This document shows positions 16,818-24,166 of a DNA stretch of 40,780 nt, piece after piece (position 1 is the stretch's first letter; each line of letters starts with the position of its first letter). This DNA comes from JBCAWW01 sp039024315 (GTDB taxonomy: Bacteria > Bacteroidota > Bacteroidia > J057). The notes under the pieces are model-generated. The model saw only the letters and a program-made list of their open reading frames with translations. It was not told where the DNA came from and searched no databases. The stretch lies in NCBI GenBank assembly GCA_039024315.1, contig JBCCQN010000058.1, positions 1-40,780 of the forward strand. The letters are read 5' to 3'. The translations under genes and the position numbers were made by a program.

Positions 16818-18152
16818 TTATTCCTTCACAAATTTGAAAGTAGAGACCCCTTGTTCGTCGCTGAGGCGTAAAAAATAATAACCGGCAGAAAGCTGATTTA
16901 CCAAGATTTCTCCCTTACTCAATTTGCCGATACTAGGCGCAAGCGATTGTTGATGCAAGACCTTGCCTAGGGTAGTGGACATTTGTAACTCTAAGGGATT
17001 ATTACTGCTATTTTGGTATTGGTAGTAAACAATATCTTGTACGGGATTGGGAGTCACCATGACCATGAGATAACGTCTCGCTTGAGGAATCTTTACGGTC
17101 ATGATTTTGCTAAAACTACTCTGTCCATCATGATCTATTTGGCGTATCCGGTAATACAACTGTCCTAAACCTAATGATCTGGCTTCTGCATCTCTAAACT
17201 GATAGCTATTGGCCTCGGCTCCATTTTGCAGCGCATTTAGCTGTCCAATATCCCCAAATAATCGTCCATCAATCGAACGCTGAATGAAGTATTGAGAAAC
17301 GTTTTCTTCCTGAGCGATCCAATCAATTTGACTGGCCTCTTCTTCCCATTTTGCCGCTAGCCAAAGCCATTCGACAGGGAGAGAAATCGTATTGGGAAAG
17401 AGCGTCCAACGGTAGGAGGTCGCAGCGTATTTGACGGGTATAAGAGTATTGTTGTCGTGTATTTCTTCCACCAGTTCCCAGCTATTACCGCTATTCGCGG
17501 AACGCATAAGTACCCACTCCTGATCAGGAGTAGGATGAAGTTCAGCGGTAGAAAAATATAGTTGTAGCTGCTCTAATGAATCGGTAGCTGGGCTGATAAA
17601 TTCAAAGTAACGGGGGATGCTATTTTCGCCCTGCCAAGTCTGTGGAGTATGCCCCCTGCGGAGAACGCTAAACCCGATATTACTGGACTGGCTGACATAT
17701 AGGCCTGTACCAGCCAGATTACTGTCTTGGACTGCGGGCAGATCTCTTATCGATTCAAAATAGCCTCCCGAGGAGCGGATACGACTGTTTTCATCCTCCT
17801 TTAACCATGATGTGGGTTCTAGATTCACCACGTGATTCTGGAGATTCAAAATCCCCATTTCTAGAAACAGGCTATCCCGGATGCTAAGATCCGAAACCAT
17901 AATTACTTCAGAAGGATTACTGAGCCTGAGTCTTGAGATCAAATTTGCGTTCCCATCTAAATGTTGAATCTGGGTCGCAGACAATACCAACTCTCCTGCT
18001 CCTGCTACTGAGCCTTGCAAGATTACATCTGATTGTACACTGATTTGGGTAGAGTCCTCGATATAAATGCCACTGCTGCCTACATAAACCTGGGATCTGC
18101 ATAGGTTGATAAATAAAAACAGAAACAGTAAGGAGAATAGATATTGTTTCAT
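16818..18152 (-). CDS. Secreted protein with T9SS type A sorting domain
   Basis: A 444-residue exported protein. The signal peptide is MKQYLFSLLFLFLFINLCRSQ. The ATG at 18152 is chosen because the frame extends only three codons further, to a TTG. The early part (VYVGSSGIYIEDSTQISVQSD) and ISRLRLSNPSEV resemble beta-solenoid segments common in Bacteroidota surface proteins. A fibronectin-like part follows, with LEWL-type strands and FRDAEARSLGLGQLYYRIRQ. The C-terminus has the type A (Por secretion tail) pattern: VTPNPVQDIVYYQY, then LSAGYYFLRLSDEQG and FKFVKE. It is probably delivered to the surface by T9SS. Its own function is unknown. A 28-base inverted repeat sits just before the ATG. Two in-frame copies of the dispersed palindrome (17484-17505, 17652-17671) lie within it. 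Confidence 0.85.
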   Translation of the reverse strand: MKQYLFSLLFLFLFINLCRSQVYVGSSGIYIEDSTQISVQSDVILQGSVAGAGELVLSATQIQHLDGNANLISRLRLSNPSEVIMVSDLSIRDSLFLEMGILNLQNHVVNLEPTSWLKEDENSRIRSSGGYFESIRDLPAVQDSNLAGTGLYVSQSSNIGFSVLRRGHTPQTWQGENSIPRYFEFISPATDSLEQLQLYFSTAELHPTPDQEWVLMRSANSGNSWELVEEIHDNNTLIPVKYAATSYRWTLFPNTISLPVEWLWLAAKWEEEASQIDWIAQEENVSQYFIQRSIDGRLFGDIGQLNALQNGAEANSYQFRDAEARSLGLGQLYYRIRQIDHDGQSSFSKIMTVKIPQARRYLMVMVTPNPVQDIVYYQYQNSSNNPLELQMSTTLGKVLHQQSLAPSIGKLSKGEILVNQLSAGYYFLRLSDEQGVSTFKFVKE

Positions 18153-18156
18153 GAAT

Positions 18157-18184
18157 GACAAATTACTATTTATGGTAATTTGTC
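18157..18184. promoter_or_regulatory. Perfect 10-bp inverted repeat at the start of the T9SS type A gene
   Basis: GACAAATTAC (18157-18166) and GTAATTTGTC (18175-18184) are perfect inverted arms around eight bases. The element begins five bases before the minus-strand ATG (18152) and fills a third of the 82-base gap to the upstream S74 gene. It could be an operator or a hairpin in the 5' leader. The AT-rich arms make it a weak terminator for the upstream gene. Confidence 0.6.
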
Positions 18185-18234
18185 GGTAATCATAAAATTC
18201 TCAAATCCTACAAGCCTAGGCGATTCCCAAAATA

Positions 18235-19794
18235 CTATTTTTGGCCTTCTTCTAAGGCTCTTAAGCGATTGGCTAAGTCTTGATATTGGTTTTGCAATTG
18301 TTCAAGTTCTGCTGCGAGGGATACTTTTTCTTGATGTAATTCTTTGACAGATTCTATGAGTAAGGCGCTCAGTGCAAGGTAGTTGACGGCTTTATAACCT
18401 TCTTCGTCAGTGGATACTAAATTGGGATATACTTGCTCTACTTCTTGGGCGATCACGCCCATTTGTCTTTGGGTAGGCCAATCCATGTCTGATTGTTCCG
18501 CGAAGCGGAAATAATAAGAAACACCCCTCAACTGTAACAAGTGCGCCAGTGGATCTGCAATGGTGCTGATCTCTTTTTTGAAGCGAAGGTCAGAGCTGAA
18601 ATAAGCACCGTTGCGCCTATAAACATAGCCATTATTGGAAATGGTAAGCACCGTATTGTAATAGCTGGTTCGAGTCAAGTTTTCGATGCGGAGGGGTAAA
18701 TCCGAACCTGATCGGCGGATATGGAGGCTTGTAGCGGGAGAACTAGTATTGATCCCGATCCGCCTTTGATCATTGTCAAAAACTGCATATTGGGAGCTGC
18801 CATCATAAAATTTGACTTGATCTCCATAGATCATTAGGTCATCGGAGGGCCGAATCTCTATATCATCCGCTGCGTAAAGCTCTAGGTCATTGCTTTGGGC
18901 CCTAATGAAGGTGGAAGTACTATTAAATTGAATCTGGTCATTATTGCCTAGGCGTAAGTTGCCTTCAAGGTGTAACTTTTGTTGGGGATTAGAGGTGCCA
19001 ATACCTACATTTCCACTGAGACTATGGTATTGATTGTTGCCACTTTGAGTCCAGTTGCCAGAGCCGCCGCCAGAGGGAATACTTTGGGTGCTGAGATCGC
19101 CATTATTGTCAACGATTACCATCTGATCCCCACTTCCTCCTAAACGGCTAATGCGTAAAGTACCATCTCCAAATAGTCGCATCCATTCGCGCTCTCCGTT
19201 GATATAATGATAATGGACAAAGCGTAGGTCGTCATCGGCATCATCAGCCCACATCAATATTGCATCGTTTTGATTGCTACCGTCGGAGTGCATCCCTAGA
19301 TACATATAATCGGTATCTAAGCCAATCTGGATTCCGGTAGTACCATAAGAGGGGGTCCCTACCCAGTTATCTCCTATTCGGAGAACGCCAAGTCCAAGCC
19401 CAGTGCGAATACGAGCTTCCCCCATCAGATCAAATTTGTAGGTCGGATCGGTATTGCCAATACCTACATTGCCGCTATTGCTGGCATAGATATGATTGCT
19501 ATTACTCGTCCATAAAGTACTCGCAGAAGCTACTGCTTTCCAACCTTCACCATGATCATAAAACTCAAACTGATCGAGATCAGTATTGTAAATCAGCATA
19601 CCATCAATGGCATTGGCGGTGGTGATATTGTTGCGTTGAGTCGTCGTCAAGCGTGGAATCAAAATACCACTTTCAGTACTCAATATCTCTAGTGCTGCTT
19701 GGGGATCTGTGGTACCGATTCCCAGATTTTGAGCTTTGAGATTTGTCCCCAAGGAAATGGAAAGCCAGATAAATACAACTAGGATAAACCGCAT
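18235..19794 (-). CDS. Tail fiber domain-containing protein (S74 chaperone of endosialidase), paralogue 1
   Basis: A 519-residue exported protein. The signal peptide ends near LKAQ. The N-terminal segment NLGIGTTDPQAALEILS, with PRLTTTQRN and MLIYNTDLDQFEFYD, is the pattern found in many Bacteroidota surface tail-fibre-like proteins. GIGNTDPTYKFDL and GIGTSNPQQKLHLEG repeats mark a beta-helical stalk. The C-terminal S74 intramolecular chaperone domain begins with SSDLRFKKEIS (S401, D402, K406, expected self-cleavage site) and contains MGVIAQEVEQVYPNLV. It ends in a coiled coil (LHQEKVSLAAELEQLQNQ). Such proteins are expected to trimerise, and the chaperone cuts itself off. A copy of the dispersed palindrome (18495-18511) is in frame in the chaperone domain. 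It is probably co-transcribed with the upstream paralogue (74 bases apart). Confidence 0.88.
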   Translation of the reverse strand: MRFILVVFIWLSISLGTNLKAQNLGIGTTDPQAALEILSTESGILIPRLTTTQRNNITTANAIDGMLIYNTDLDQFEFYDHGEGWKAVASASTLWTSNSNHIYASNSGNVGIGNTDPTYKFDLMGEARIRTGLGLGVLRIGDNWVGTPSYGTTGIQIGLDTDYMYLGMHSDGSNQNDAILMWADDADDDLRFVHYHYINGEREWMRLFGDGTLRISRLGGSGDQMVIVDNNGDLSTQSIPSGGGSGNWTQSGNNQYHSLSGNVGIGTSNPQQKLHLEGNLRLGNNDQIQFNSTSTFIRAQSNDLELYAADDIEIRPSDDLMIYGDQVKFYDGSSQYAVFDNDQRRIGINTSSPATSLHIRRSGSDLPLRIENLTRTSYYNTVLTISNNGYVYRRNGAYFSSDLRFKKEISTIADPLAHLLQLRGVSYYFRFAEQSDMDWPTQRQMGVIAQEVEQVYPNLVSTDEEGYKAVNYLALSALLIESVKELHQEKVSLAAELEQLQNQYQDLANRLRALEEGQK

Positions 19795-19868
19795 AATTGA
19801 CTGATTTAATGGCTGATAGGGACAGGAATCTGTCCATAGATCCCTGCCCTTATCGTGCCTAAGGTGAA

Positions 19869-21383
19869 TTAGTCTTCGACTTGCTGTGATTGAGCGGCTT
19901 CAAGTAGCTCAACTCTTTTTAGGAGGGCCTGATAGGCAGCATTTTGGGTCTTAAGGGCCTGATTTTCTGCCTCTAACTTTTCAATTCTTTGGTTCATTTC
20001 GATCATCGATTGTGCTAATATCGGGGTCATTTTGGCGTAATCCACCCACTTATAGCCATCGGGACGAGTATGTACCAAATGCGGGAATACGGTTTCTAAA
20101 TCTTGGGCGACGAAACCGATCTGGGCATCTGCTGGGAAACCTTCCTGTGGGAATTCAGAAACTCGGTAGTTGTAACGAACGGCTTTGAGTTGATTGACCA
20201 TATCCGTAGCGTTCTCCAAAGGAGAAATCCCCTGCTTGAAACGGAAATCTGAAGGACTACCTGAGCTAGTAGAAACAATCAAGCCTGTAACATGTAGTTT
20301 GGCCTGCGGATCATTTGTACCAATACCTACACTACCACCGTTTTCTACATAAATCCCTTCAGCATCTCCATCTCCTGAAATCCAGTTAGAAGCGAGACTG
20401 AGGTTTTGAGAGGCGGTATGGCTCCCCAAATTATCTCCCGTAACGCTCAAAGTGGCCGCATCTACCCAAGAAGCATTACCATTGGCGTCGGACTGGAGGA
20501 CATATCCATCTGTAGCACCATCGCTTAGCTTTAAAAAAGCTGCTGACGCTGTGTCCGTAACATTGAGTACGTTGCCGACGCTAATATTTTGGCTTATGGT
20601 GGCATTGCCACTGATATCCGCATTGTTTGAAACGGTCAAATCATTGGTGATGTTGGCGTCATTGGAAACCGTAAGATCGTTTGTGATCGTTGCATCATTG
20701 CTAAAGCTGGCGTTGCCATCATTGTCTATTTGCAGCCCTTCATTAGCGCCATCAGCGGAAAGCCAGTAACTGCCCATTTCGATATTTTGCCCAGCGGTAT
20801 GGCTACCGAGATTATCACCCGTGACGCTAAGACTTGTCGCTGCCACCCAGGAGGCGTTGCCATTGGCATCAGATTGGAGAACGTAGCCATCGCTGGCTCC
20901 ATTACTCAACTTCAAGAAAGCTGCGGAAGCTGTATCCGTAACATTGAGGACGTTGCCAACGCTGATATTTTGACTCACCTCAGCACTAGCACTAAAGCTT
21001 ACATCCCCGCTATTATCTACTTGTAGGCCCGCATTGGTGCCGTCCGGAGATAACCAGTAATTTCCTAGGGCTAAGTTTTGTCCTGCAGTATGACTACCCA
21101 AATTATCGCCACCACTATCTAAGGGCTGCCAATTGCTCCCGTCAAAAAATTCATATCTATTGGTACTAGTGTTGTAAATCAAAAGGGAAGTAGCTGGGGA
21201 CGAAATATTATCTCTTTGGGAGGTACTGAGTCTCGAAATCAAGACCCCCTTTGCGTTGGAAACAACCTCAAACATAGAAGATGCATCTGGCAAAATCGTA
21301 CCGACTCCTAGCTGGCCGTAGGCGGCAAATCCACAAATTGAAAAAAGGCAAGTTATGATCCAGGTTTTTGAGATCAGGTGCAT
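19869..21383 (-). CDS. Tail fiber domain-containing protein (S74 chaperone of endosialidase), paralogue 2
   Basis: A 504-residue exported protein with a signal peptide ending near AAYGQ. It shares the head with its neighbour (LGVGTILPDASSMFEV, SRLSTSQRDN, LLIYNTSTNRYEFFD). The stalk contains a duplicated block of about 85-90 residues (NISVGNVLNVTDTASAAF ... GYVLQSDANGNASWV ... NLGSHTA) and a small repeat (ITNDLTVSN twice). A third GIGTNDPQAKLHVTG precedes the S74 domain, which starts at PSDFRFKQGIS (S378, D379, K383) and contains IGFVAQDLETVFPHLV. A coiled coil ends the protein. It is likely a self-cleaving trimeric surface fibre. It is first in the probable 21.4-to-15.9 kb minus-strand transcript, with a plausible promoter at 21430-21460. 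Confidence 0.88.
   Translation of the reverse strand: MHLISKTWIITCLFSICGFAAYGQLGVGTILPDASSMFEVVSNAKGVLISRLSTSQRDNISSPATSLLIYNTSTNRYEFFDGSNWQPLDSGGDNLGSHTAGQNLALGNYWLSPDGTNAGLQVDNSGDVSFSASAEVSQNISVGNVLNVTDTASAAFLKLSNGASDGYVLQSDANGNASWVAATSLSVTGDNLGSHTAGQNIEMGSYWLSADGANEGLQIDNDGNASFSNDATITNDLTVSNDANITNDLTVSNNADISGNATISQNISVGNVLNVTDTASAAFLKLSDGATDGYVLQSDANGNASWVDAATLSVTGDNLGSHTASQNLSLASNWISGDGDAEGIYVENGGSVGIGTNDPQAKLHVTGLIVSTSSGSPSDFRFKQGISPLENATDMVNQLKAVRYNYRVSEFPQEGFPADAQIGFVAQDLETVFPHLVHTRPDGYKWVDYAKMTPILAQSMIEMNQRIEKLEAENQALKTQNAAYQALLKRVELLEAAQSQQVED
20330..20980 (-). repeat. Internal duplication in the S74 paralogue 2 gene
   Basis: Two copies of a block encoding NISVGNVLNVTDTASAAF through GYVLQSDANGNASWV and NLGSHTA lie about 380 bases apart (roughly 20705-20980 and 20330-20600). 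They are nearly identical in protein, with scattered silent changes in the DNA. Between them is a smaller duplication (TNDLTVSN, about 20620-20700). The silent changes indicate an older duplication under protein constraint. Confidence 0.8.
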
Positions 21384-21429
21384 GGATATTTTTTTTAATA
21401 AAATTTGTGTGCAAAAATTATTATGTGCT

Positions 21430-21460
21430 CAAATAATAGTCGCCCCATGGCCTTTTCAAA
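21430..21460 (-). promoter_or_regulatory. Possible promoter for the S74 genes
   Basis: On the minus strand, TTTG (21457-21460) is followed after 19 bases by ATTATTTG (21430-21437, within TATTATTTG), close to the Bacteroidota TTTG/TAnnTTTG arrangement. It lies about 47 bases before the ATG. Confidence 0.4.
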
Positions 21461-21543
21461 GCATTTGAGATTGATATGTTACAGGCGTAATTTTTAGGAT
21501 TTATTTGTTAATTCTTTCGGACATTTATCCTAATTAGCTGTCC

Positions 21544-21558
21544 TTTGAACAGTTCAAA
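21544..21558. promoter_or_regulatory. Perfect palindrome TTTGAACAGTTCAAA before the esterase gene
   Basis: A 15-base perfect inverted repeat (TTTGAAC-A-GTTCAAA) ends ten bases before the preferred ATG of the esterase gene. It could be an operator, or a hairpin in the leader that affects translation. Confidence 0.5.
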
Positions 21559-21568
21559 AACTGCCAAA

Positions 21569-22699
21569 ATGAAATACCCGACTCATGTTTGCTTGATTGC
21601 TGCTATGCTATGCCTCGCTGCCTGCGATCTCAAATTTCACGATGTCCGCATAGAGTTAGTAATCAGTGATACCACCGCATCGGCTTTGCCTGTTTATATC
21701 AGTGGCAATGATATTGCTTTGGGCTCGTGGGAAGCTGACAAAATCAAAATGGAAGGCGGCCCCTCCCTTTATTATGTCGAGCTCGAAGCCCCTACCTCTA
21801 TCGATTTAGAATATAAGTTTACCCGTGGGAGTTGGGATACTGAAGCCTTGGGAGAGGATGGTAAAGTGCCTCCCAACTATATGCTGACAGTGTTGAGCGA
21901 CACGAGCGTTCGGCATGCCGTAAACCAATGGAAAACCAGCGAATATACCATAGAAGGGCAGGTAGTAGGTGAGCGAATCGCCTTAGATGTGCCTGGAATT
22001 GAAGGACTTAAAGCGCGTGATGTCTGGATTTGGTTACCTCCTGATTATGAAATAAGCGCTGATATTGATTATCCCGTTTTGTTGATGCATGATGGGCAAA
22101 ATGTTTTTGAGCCTACCGCTTCTCTCTCTGGTCAGGAGTGGCGAGTGGATGAGACGGCAGATAGTATGATCCGTGCCGGAACGCTTAATCCCTTTATCAT
22201 CTTGGCCGTGAGTAATACCGAGGATAGAAGTGCTGAATATAGTTATGGGAGCAAAGCTGAACTTTATGCCCAGTTTCTCATCGAGCAGCTACTCCCTTAT
22301 GTAAACGAGCGGTATCACCTCGCCCAAGGGCCTGAAAACATCGCTATCATGGGTTCCTCCATGGGCGGCCTGAGTTCCTTTGTCCTCGCTTGGGAGCATC
22401 CGGAAGTATTTGGCAAAGCAGCTTGCCTCTCTCCTGCCTTCAAAGTCGGCGAATATGATTATGTAAGCAAGGCGGCAAAAATGAAGCGGCCTTCACCTTT
22501 ACCTGCTATTTATATCGATAATGGTACCGAAGATCTCGAAGCTCGCTTACAGGCTGGAATCGATGATATGAAAGTTTACCTTAAACAAGAAAATATCCCA
22601 TTTGAATGGTATTTGGATCAAGGTGCCAAACATACTGAAGGTGCCTGGGCCAATCGCTTGCATATTCCTCTCAAGTGGCTTTTTGGGACTGAGAATTAA
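21569..22699 (+). CDS. Lipoprotein esterase: CBM20-like domain plus alpha/beta-hydrolase (Fes/esterase D-like)
   Basis: A 376-residue predicted lipoprotein with lipobox LAAC at Cys19. The ATG at 21569 is preferred over an in-frame TTG at 21545, which would overlap the palindrome. The N-terminal domain (about 24-115) resembles a CBM20 starch-binding module (VYISGNDIALGSWEADKIKM). The C-terminal domain (about 130-376) is an esterase D/Fes-like alpha/beta hydrolase, with LPPDYEISADIDYPVLLMHD, DGQNVFEP, the nucleophile elbow GSSMGG (S264) and a late His in KHTEGAWANR (H355). The acid residue is probably in IDNGTEDLEAR. Relatives hydrolyse siderophore or feruloyl/acetyl esters. The CBM suggests a polysaccharide-linked substrate at the cell surface, by inference. 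It carries one in-frame copy of the dispersed palindrome (21904-21924). Confidence 0.85.
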   Translation: MKYPTHVCLIAAMLCLAACDLKFHDVRIELVISDTTASALPVYISGNDIALGSWEADKIKMEGGPSLYYVELEAPTSIDLEYKFTRGSWDTEALGEDGKVPPNYMLTVLSDTSVRHAVNQWKTSEYTIEGQVVGERIALDVPGIEGLKARDVWIWLPPDYEISADIDYPVLLMHDGQNVFEPTASLSGQEWRVDETADSMIRAGTLNPFIILAVSNTEDRSAEYSYGSKAELYAQFLIEQLLPYVNERYHLAQGPENIAIMGSSMGGLSSFVLAWEHPEVFGKAACLSPAFKVGEYDYVSKAAKMKRPSPLPAIYIDNGTEDLEARLQAGIDDMKVYLKQENIPFEWYLDQGAKHTEGAWANRLHIPLKWLFGTEN

Positions 22700-22746
22700 G
22701 CTGACTTCAATGTTGTAACGCTAAAGCTATTCTTCCGTAAATGTTG

Positions 22747-22754
22747 TAAATTTG
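22747..22754 (+). promoter_or_regulatory. -7 box for mnmA
   Basis: TAAATTTG exactly matches the Bacteroidota -7 consensus TAnnTTTG and lies 28 bases before the mnmA ATG. No clear TTTG at -33 was found. Confidence 0.45.
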
Positions 22755-22774
22755 CAATCGCAATTGAATTAAGT

Positions 22775-23974
22775 ATGGCAAGAGTAGTAGTAGGCCTTTC
22801 AGGCGGAGTTGATTCTAGTGTAGCGGCGCACTTGCTTCTGGAGCAAGGGCATGAGGTGATTGCTCTGTTTATGCGTAATTGGGTAGATGATAGCGTGATC
22901 ATCTCTGACGAATGTCCTTGGATAGAGGATAGCAATGACGCCCTCAATGTCGCCCAGGCTTTAGGCATTCCTTTTCAAGTAGTGGATCTGAGCAAAGAAT
23001 ACAAGGCACGGATCGTGGACTATATGTTTGCCGAGTATGAAGCCGGTCGCACCCCTAATCCAGACGTTCTTTGCAATCGCGAAATTAAATTTGACATCTT
23101 CTTGGATAAGGCCCTTAAGCTTGGGGCGGATTACGTAGCCACAGGACATTATTGCCAGCGTGGCAGCGTGGAGATGGATGGACAAACCCATTATCAACTA
23201 TTAGCTGGGGCGGATCCCAATAAGGATCAGAGCTACTTTCTCTGCCAATTGACGCAGGATCAACTTGCTAAAGCCCTCTTTCCAATTGGACATTTGCAAA
23301 AGGCCGAAGTGCGAGAAATTGCGCGTTCAGCAGGGCTGATCACTGCCGAAAAAAAGGATTCCCAAGGGCTTTGTTTTATTGGCAAAGTCCGTCTCCCTGA
23401 CTTTTTACAGCAACAGCTCAAGCCCAAGACAGGACAAATTGTGGAGATTCCCGCAGATTCTCCCATCTATGCCCAACGTCAAACTGCGGTCGCTGCTATT
23501 GGAGATGCGCAGGAAAAACGGCACCTATTGGCTGAACCCTTTATGTATCAAGGTCGAGACGGCACCGTGGTAGGTCAACATCAAGGCGCCCACTTCTTTA
23601 CCATTGGTCAGCGGCGAGGTTTAGGGGTAGGGGGCAAGGTCGAACCTTTATTTGTCATTGCGACCGACGTGGAGGAAAACATCATTTATACGGGTATGAG
23701 TGAGGAGCATCCGGGTCTAAACCGGACCACCCTTTTCATCACTCATGAGGACATCCATTGGATTCGTCCCGATCTAGCCTTAGCCAATGGCGAAAGTCGT
23801 GAGTTACAGGTGCGGATTCGTTATCGCCAACCCCTCCAAAAGGCTACCCTCTATCGAGAAAAGGCGGGTCTATACATTGACTTCGAAAATCCCCAAAGAG
23901 GGATCACTCCTGGGCAGTTTGCCGCTTGGTACGATGGGACCGAACTTCTGGGTTCAGGGGTGATTTCTCACTAG
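22775..23974 (+). CDS. mnmA: tRNA-specific 2-thiouridylase
   Basis: A 399-residue cytoplasmic enzyme that activates U34 of tRNA(Lys/Glu/Gln) with ATP and inserts sulfur relayed from a persulfide. The PP-loop GLSGGVDSSVAAHLL is at residues 8-22. The nucleophile Cys is C100 in PNPDVLCNREIKF, and the persulfide Cys is C200 in DSQGLCFIGK. Other marks are ATGHYCQR, DQSYFLCQLTQDQL and FTIGQRRGLGVGG. The length is slightly above the usual 360-380, with additions around residues 225-260. All catalytic residues are present. The gene stands alone in a short plus-strand pair with the esterase and has its own probable promoter. Confidence 0.96.
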   Translation: MARVVVGLSGGVDSSVAAHLLLEQGHEVIALFMRNWVDDSVIISDECPWIEDSNDALNVAQALGIPFQVVDLSKEYKARIVDYMFAEYEAGRTPNPDVLCNREIKFDIFLDKALKLGADYVATGHYCQRGSVEMDGQTHYQLLAGADPNKDQSYFLCQLTQDQLAKALFPIGHLQKAEVREIARSAGLITAEKKDSQGLCFIGKVRLPDFLQQQLKPKTGQIVEIPADSPIYAQRQTAVAAIGDAQEKRHLLAEPFMYQGRDGTVVGQHQGAHFFTIGQRRGLGVGGKVEPLFVIATDVEENIIYTGMSEEHPGLNRTTLFITHEDIHWIRPDLALANGESRELQVRIRYRQPLQKATLYREKAGLYIDFENPQRGITPGQFAAWYDGTELLGSGVISH

Positions 23975-23982
23975 ACTTCATG

Positions 23983-24073
23983 TTAAGTACTTAGACAATA
24001 GTATTTAGTATTAAGACAATTAGAGTTCGTCAAGACCATTTTCTTGATACTGAATACTTTCTACTTTGTACTT
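23983..24073. repeat. Intergenic two-part repeat, copy 3 (reverse orientation)
   Basis: Part B (23983-24020, TTAAGTACTTAGACAATAGT...) and part A (24046-24073, GATACTGAATACTTTCTACT...) are the reverse complement, in reverse order, of the element at 1284-1392, with only a few differences in each part. It lies between the convergent mnmA and HELGH genes. Confidence 0.78.
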
Positions 24074-24074
24074 T

Positions 24075-24117
24075 AAAAAAATAGCCGAATGAAGTCTATT
24101 CATTCGGCTATCTTTTT
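24075..24117. terminator. Strong bidirectional rho-independent terminator
   Basis: ATAGCCGAATGA (24081-24092) pairs perfectly with TCATTCGGCTAT (24100-24111) over twelve bases with a seven-base loop. It is preceded by six A and followed by CTTTTTATTTT, so it can end both mnmA and the minus-strand HELGH gene. Confidence 0.82.
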
Positions 24118-24137
24118 ATTTTGGTTTATGTTTTGAT

Positions 24138-24158
24138 TTACCGCTGCGCGGAACGCTT
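24138..24158 (-). repeat. Dispersed palindrome copy near the stop of the HELGH gene
   Basis: On the minus strand this reads AGCGTTCCGCGCAGCGGTAA, identical over 20 bases to the copy after thrA (6901-6920). It starts nine bases past the stop codon of the 24167-26563 gene. Confidence 0.75.
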
Positions 24159-24166
24159 ATCTCCCT

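Noticed and set aside
19820..19835. GGACAG-GAAT-CTGTCC hairpin between the two S74 genes
   Set aside because: Six-base stem without a T-run. It may be a minor structure but is too weak to call a terminator.
20452..21026. Plus-strand frames opposite the S74 gene
   Set aside because: Shadow frames created by the duplicated repeat blocks of the minus-strand gene.
23323..23342. Palindrome-like GCGTTCAGCAGGGCTGATC in mnmA
   Set aside because: Only three-base arms, in a stretch whose protein (ARSAGL) resembles the usual MnmA sequence, so chance is likely. Similar weak cases at 283-300, 3482-3501 and 9250-9267 were also not counted.
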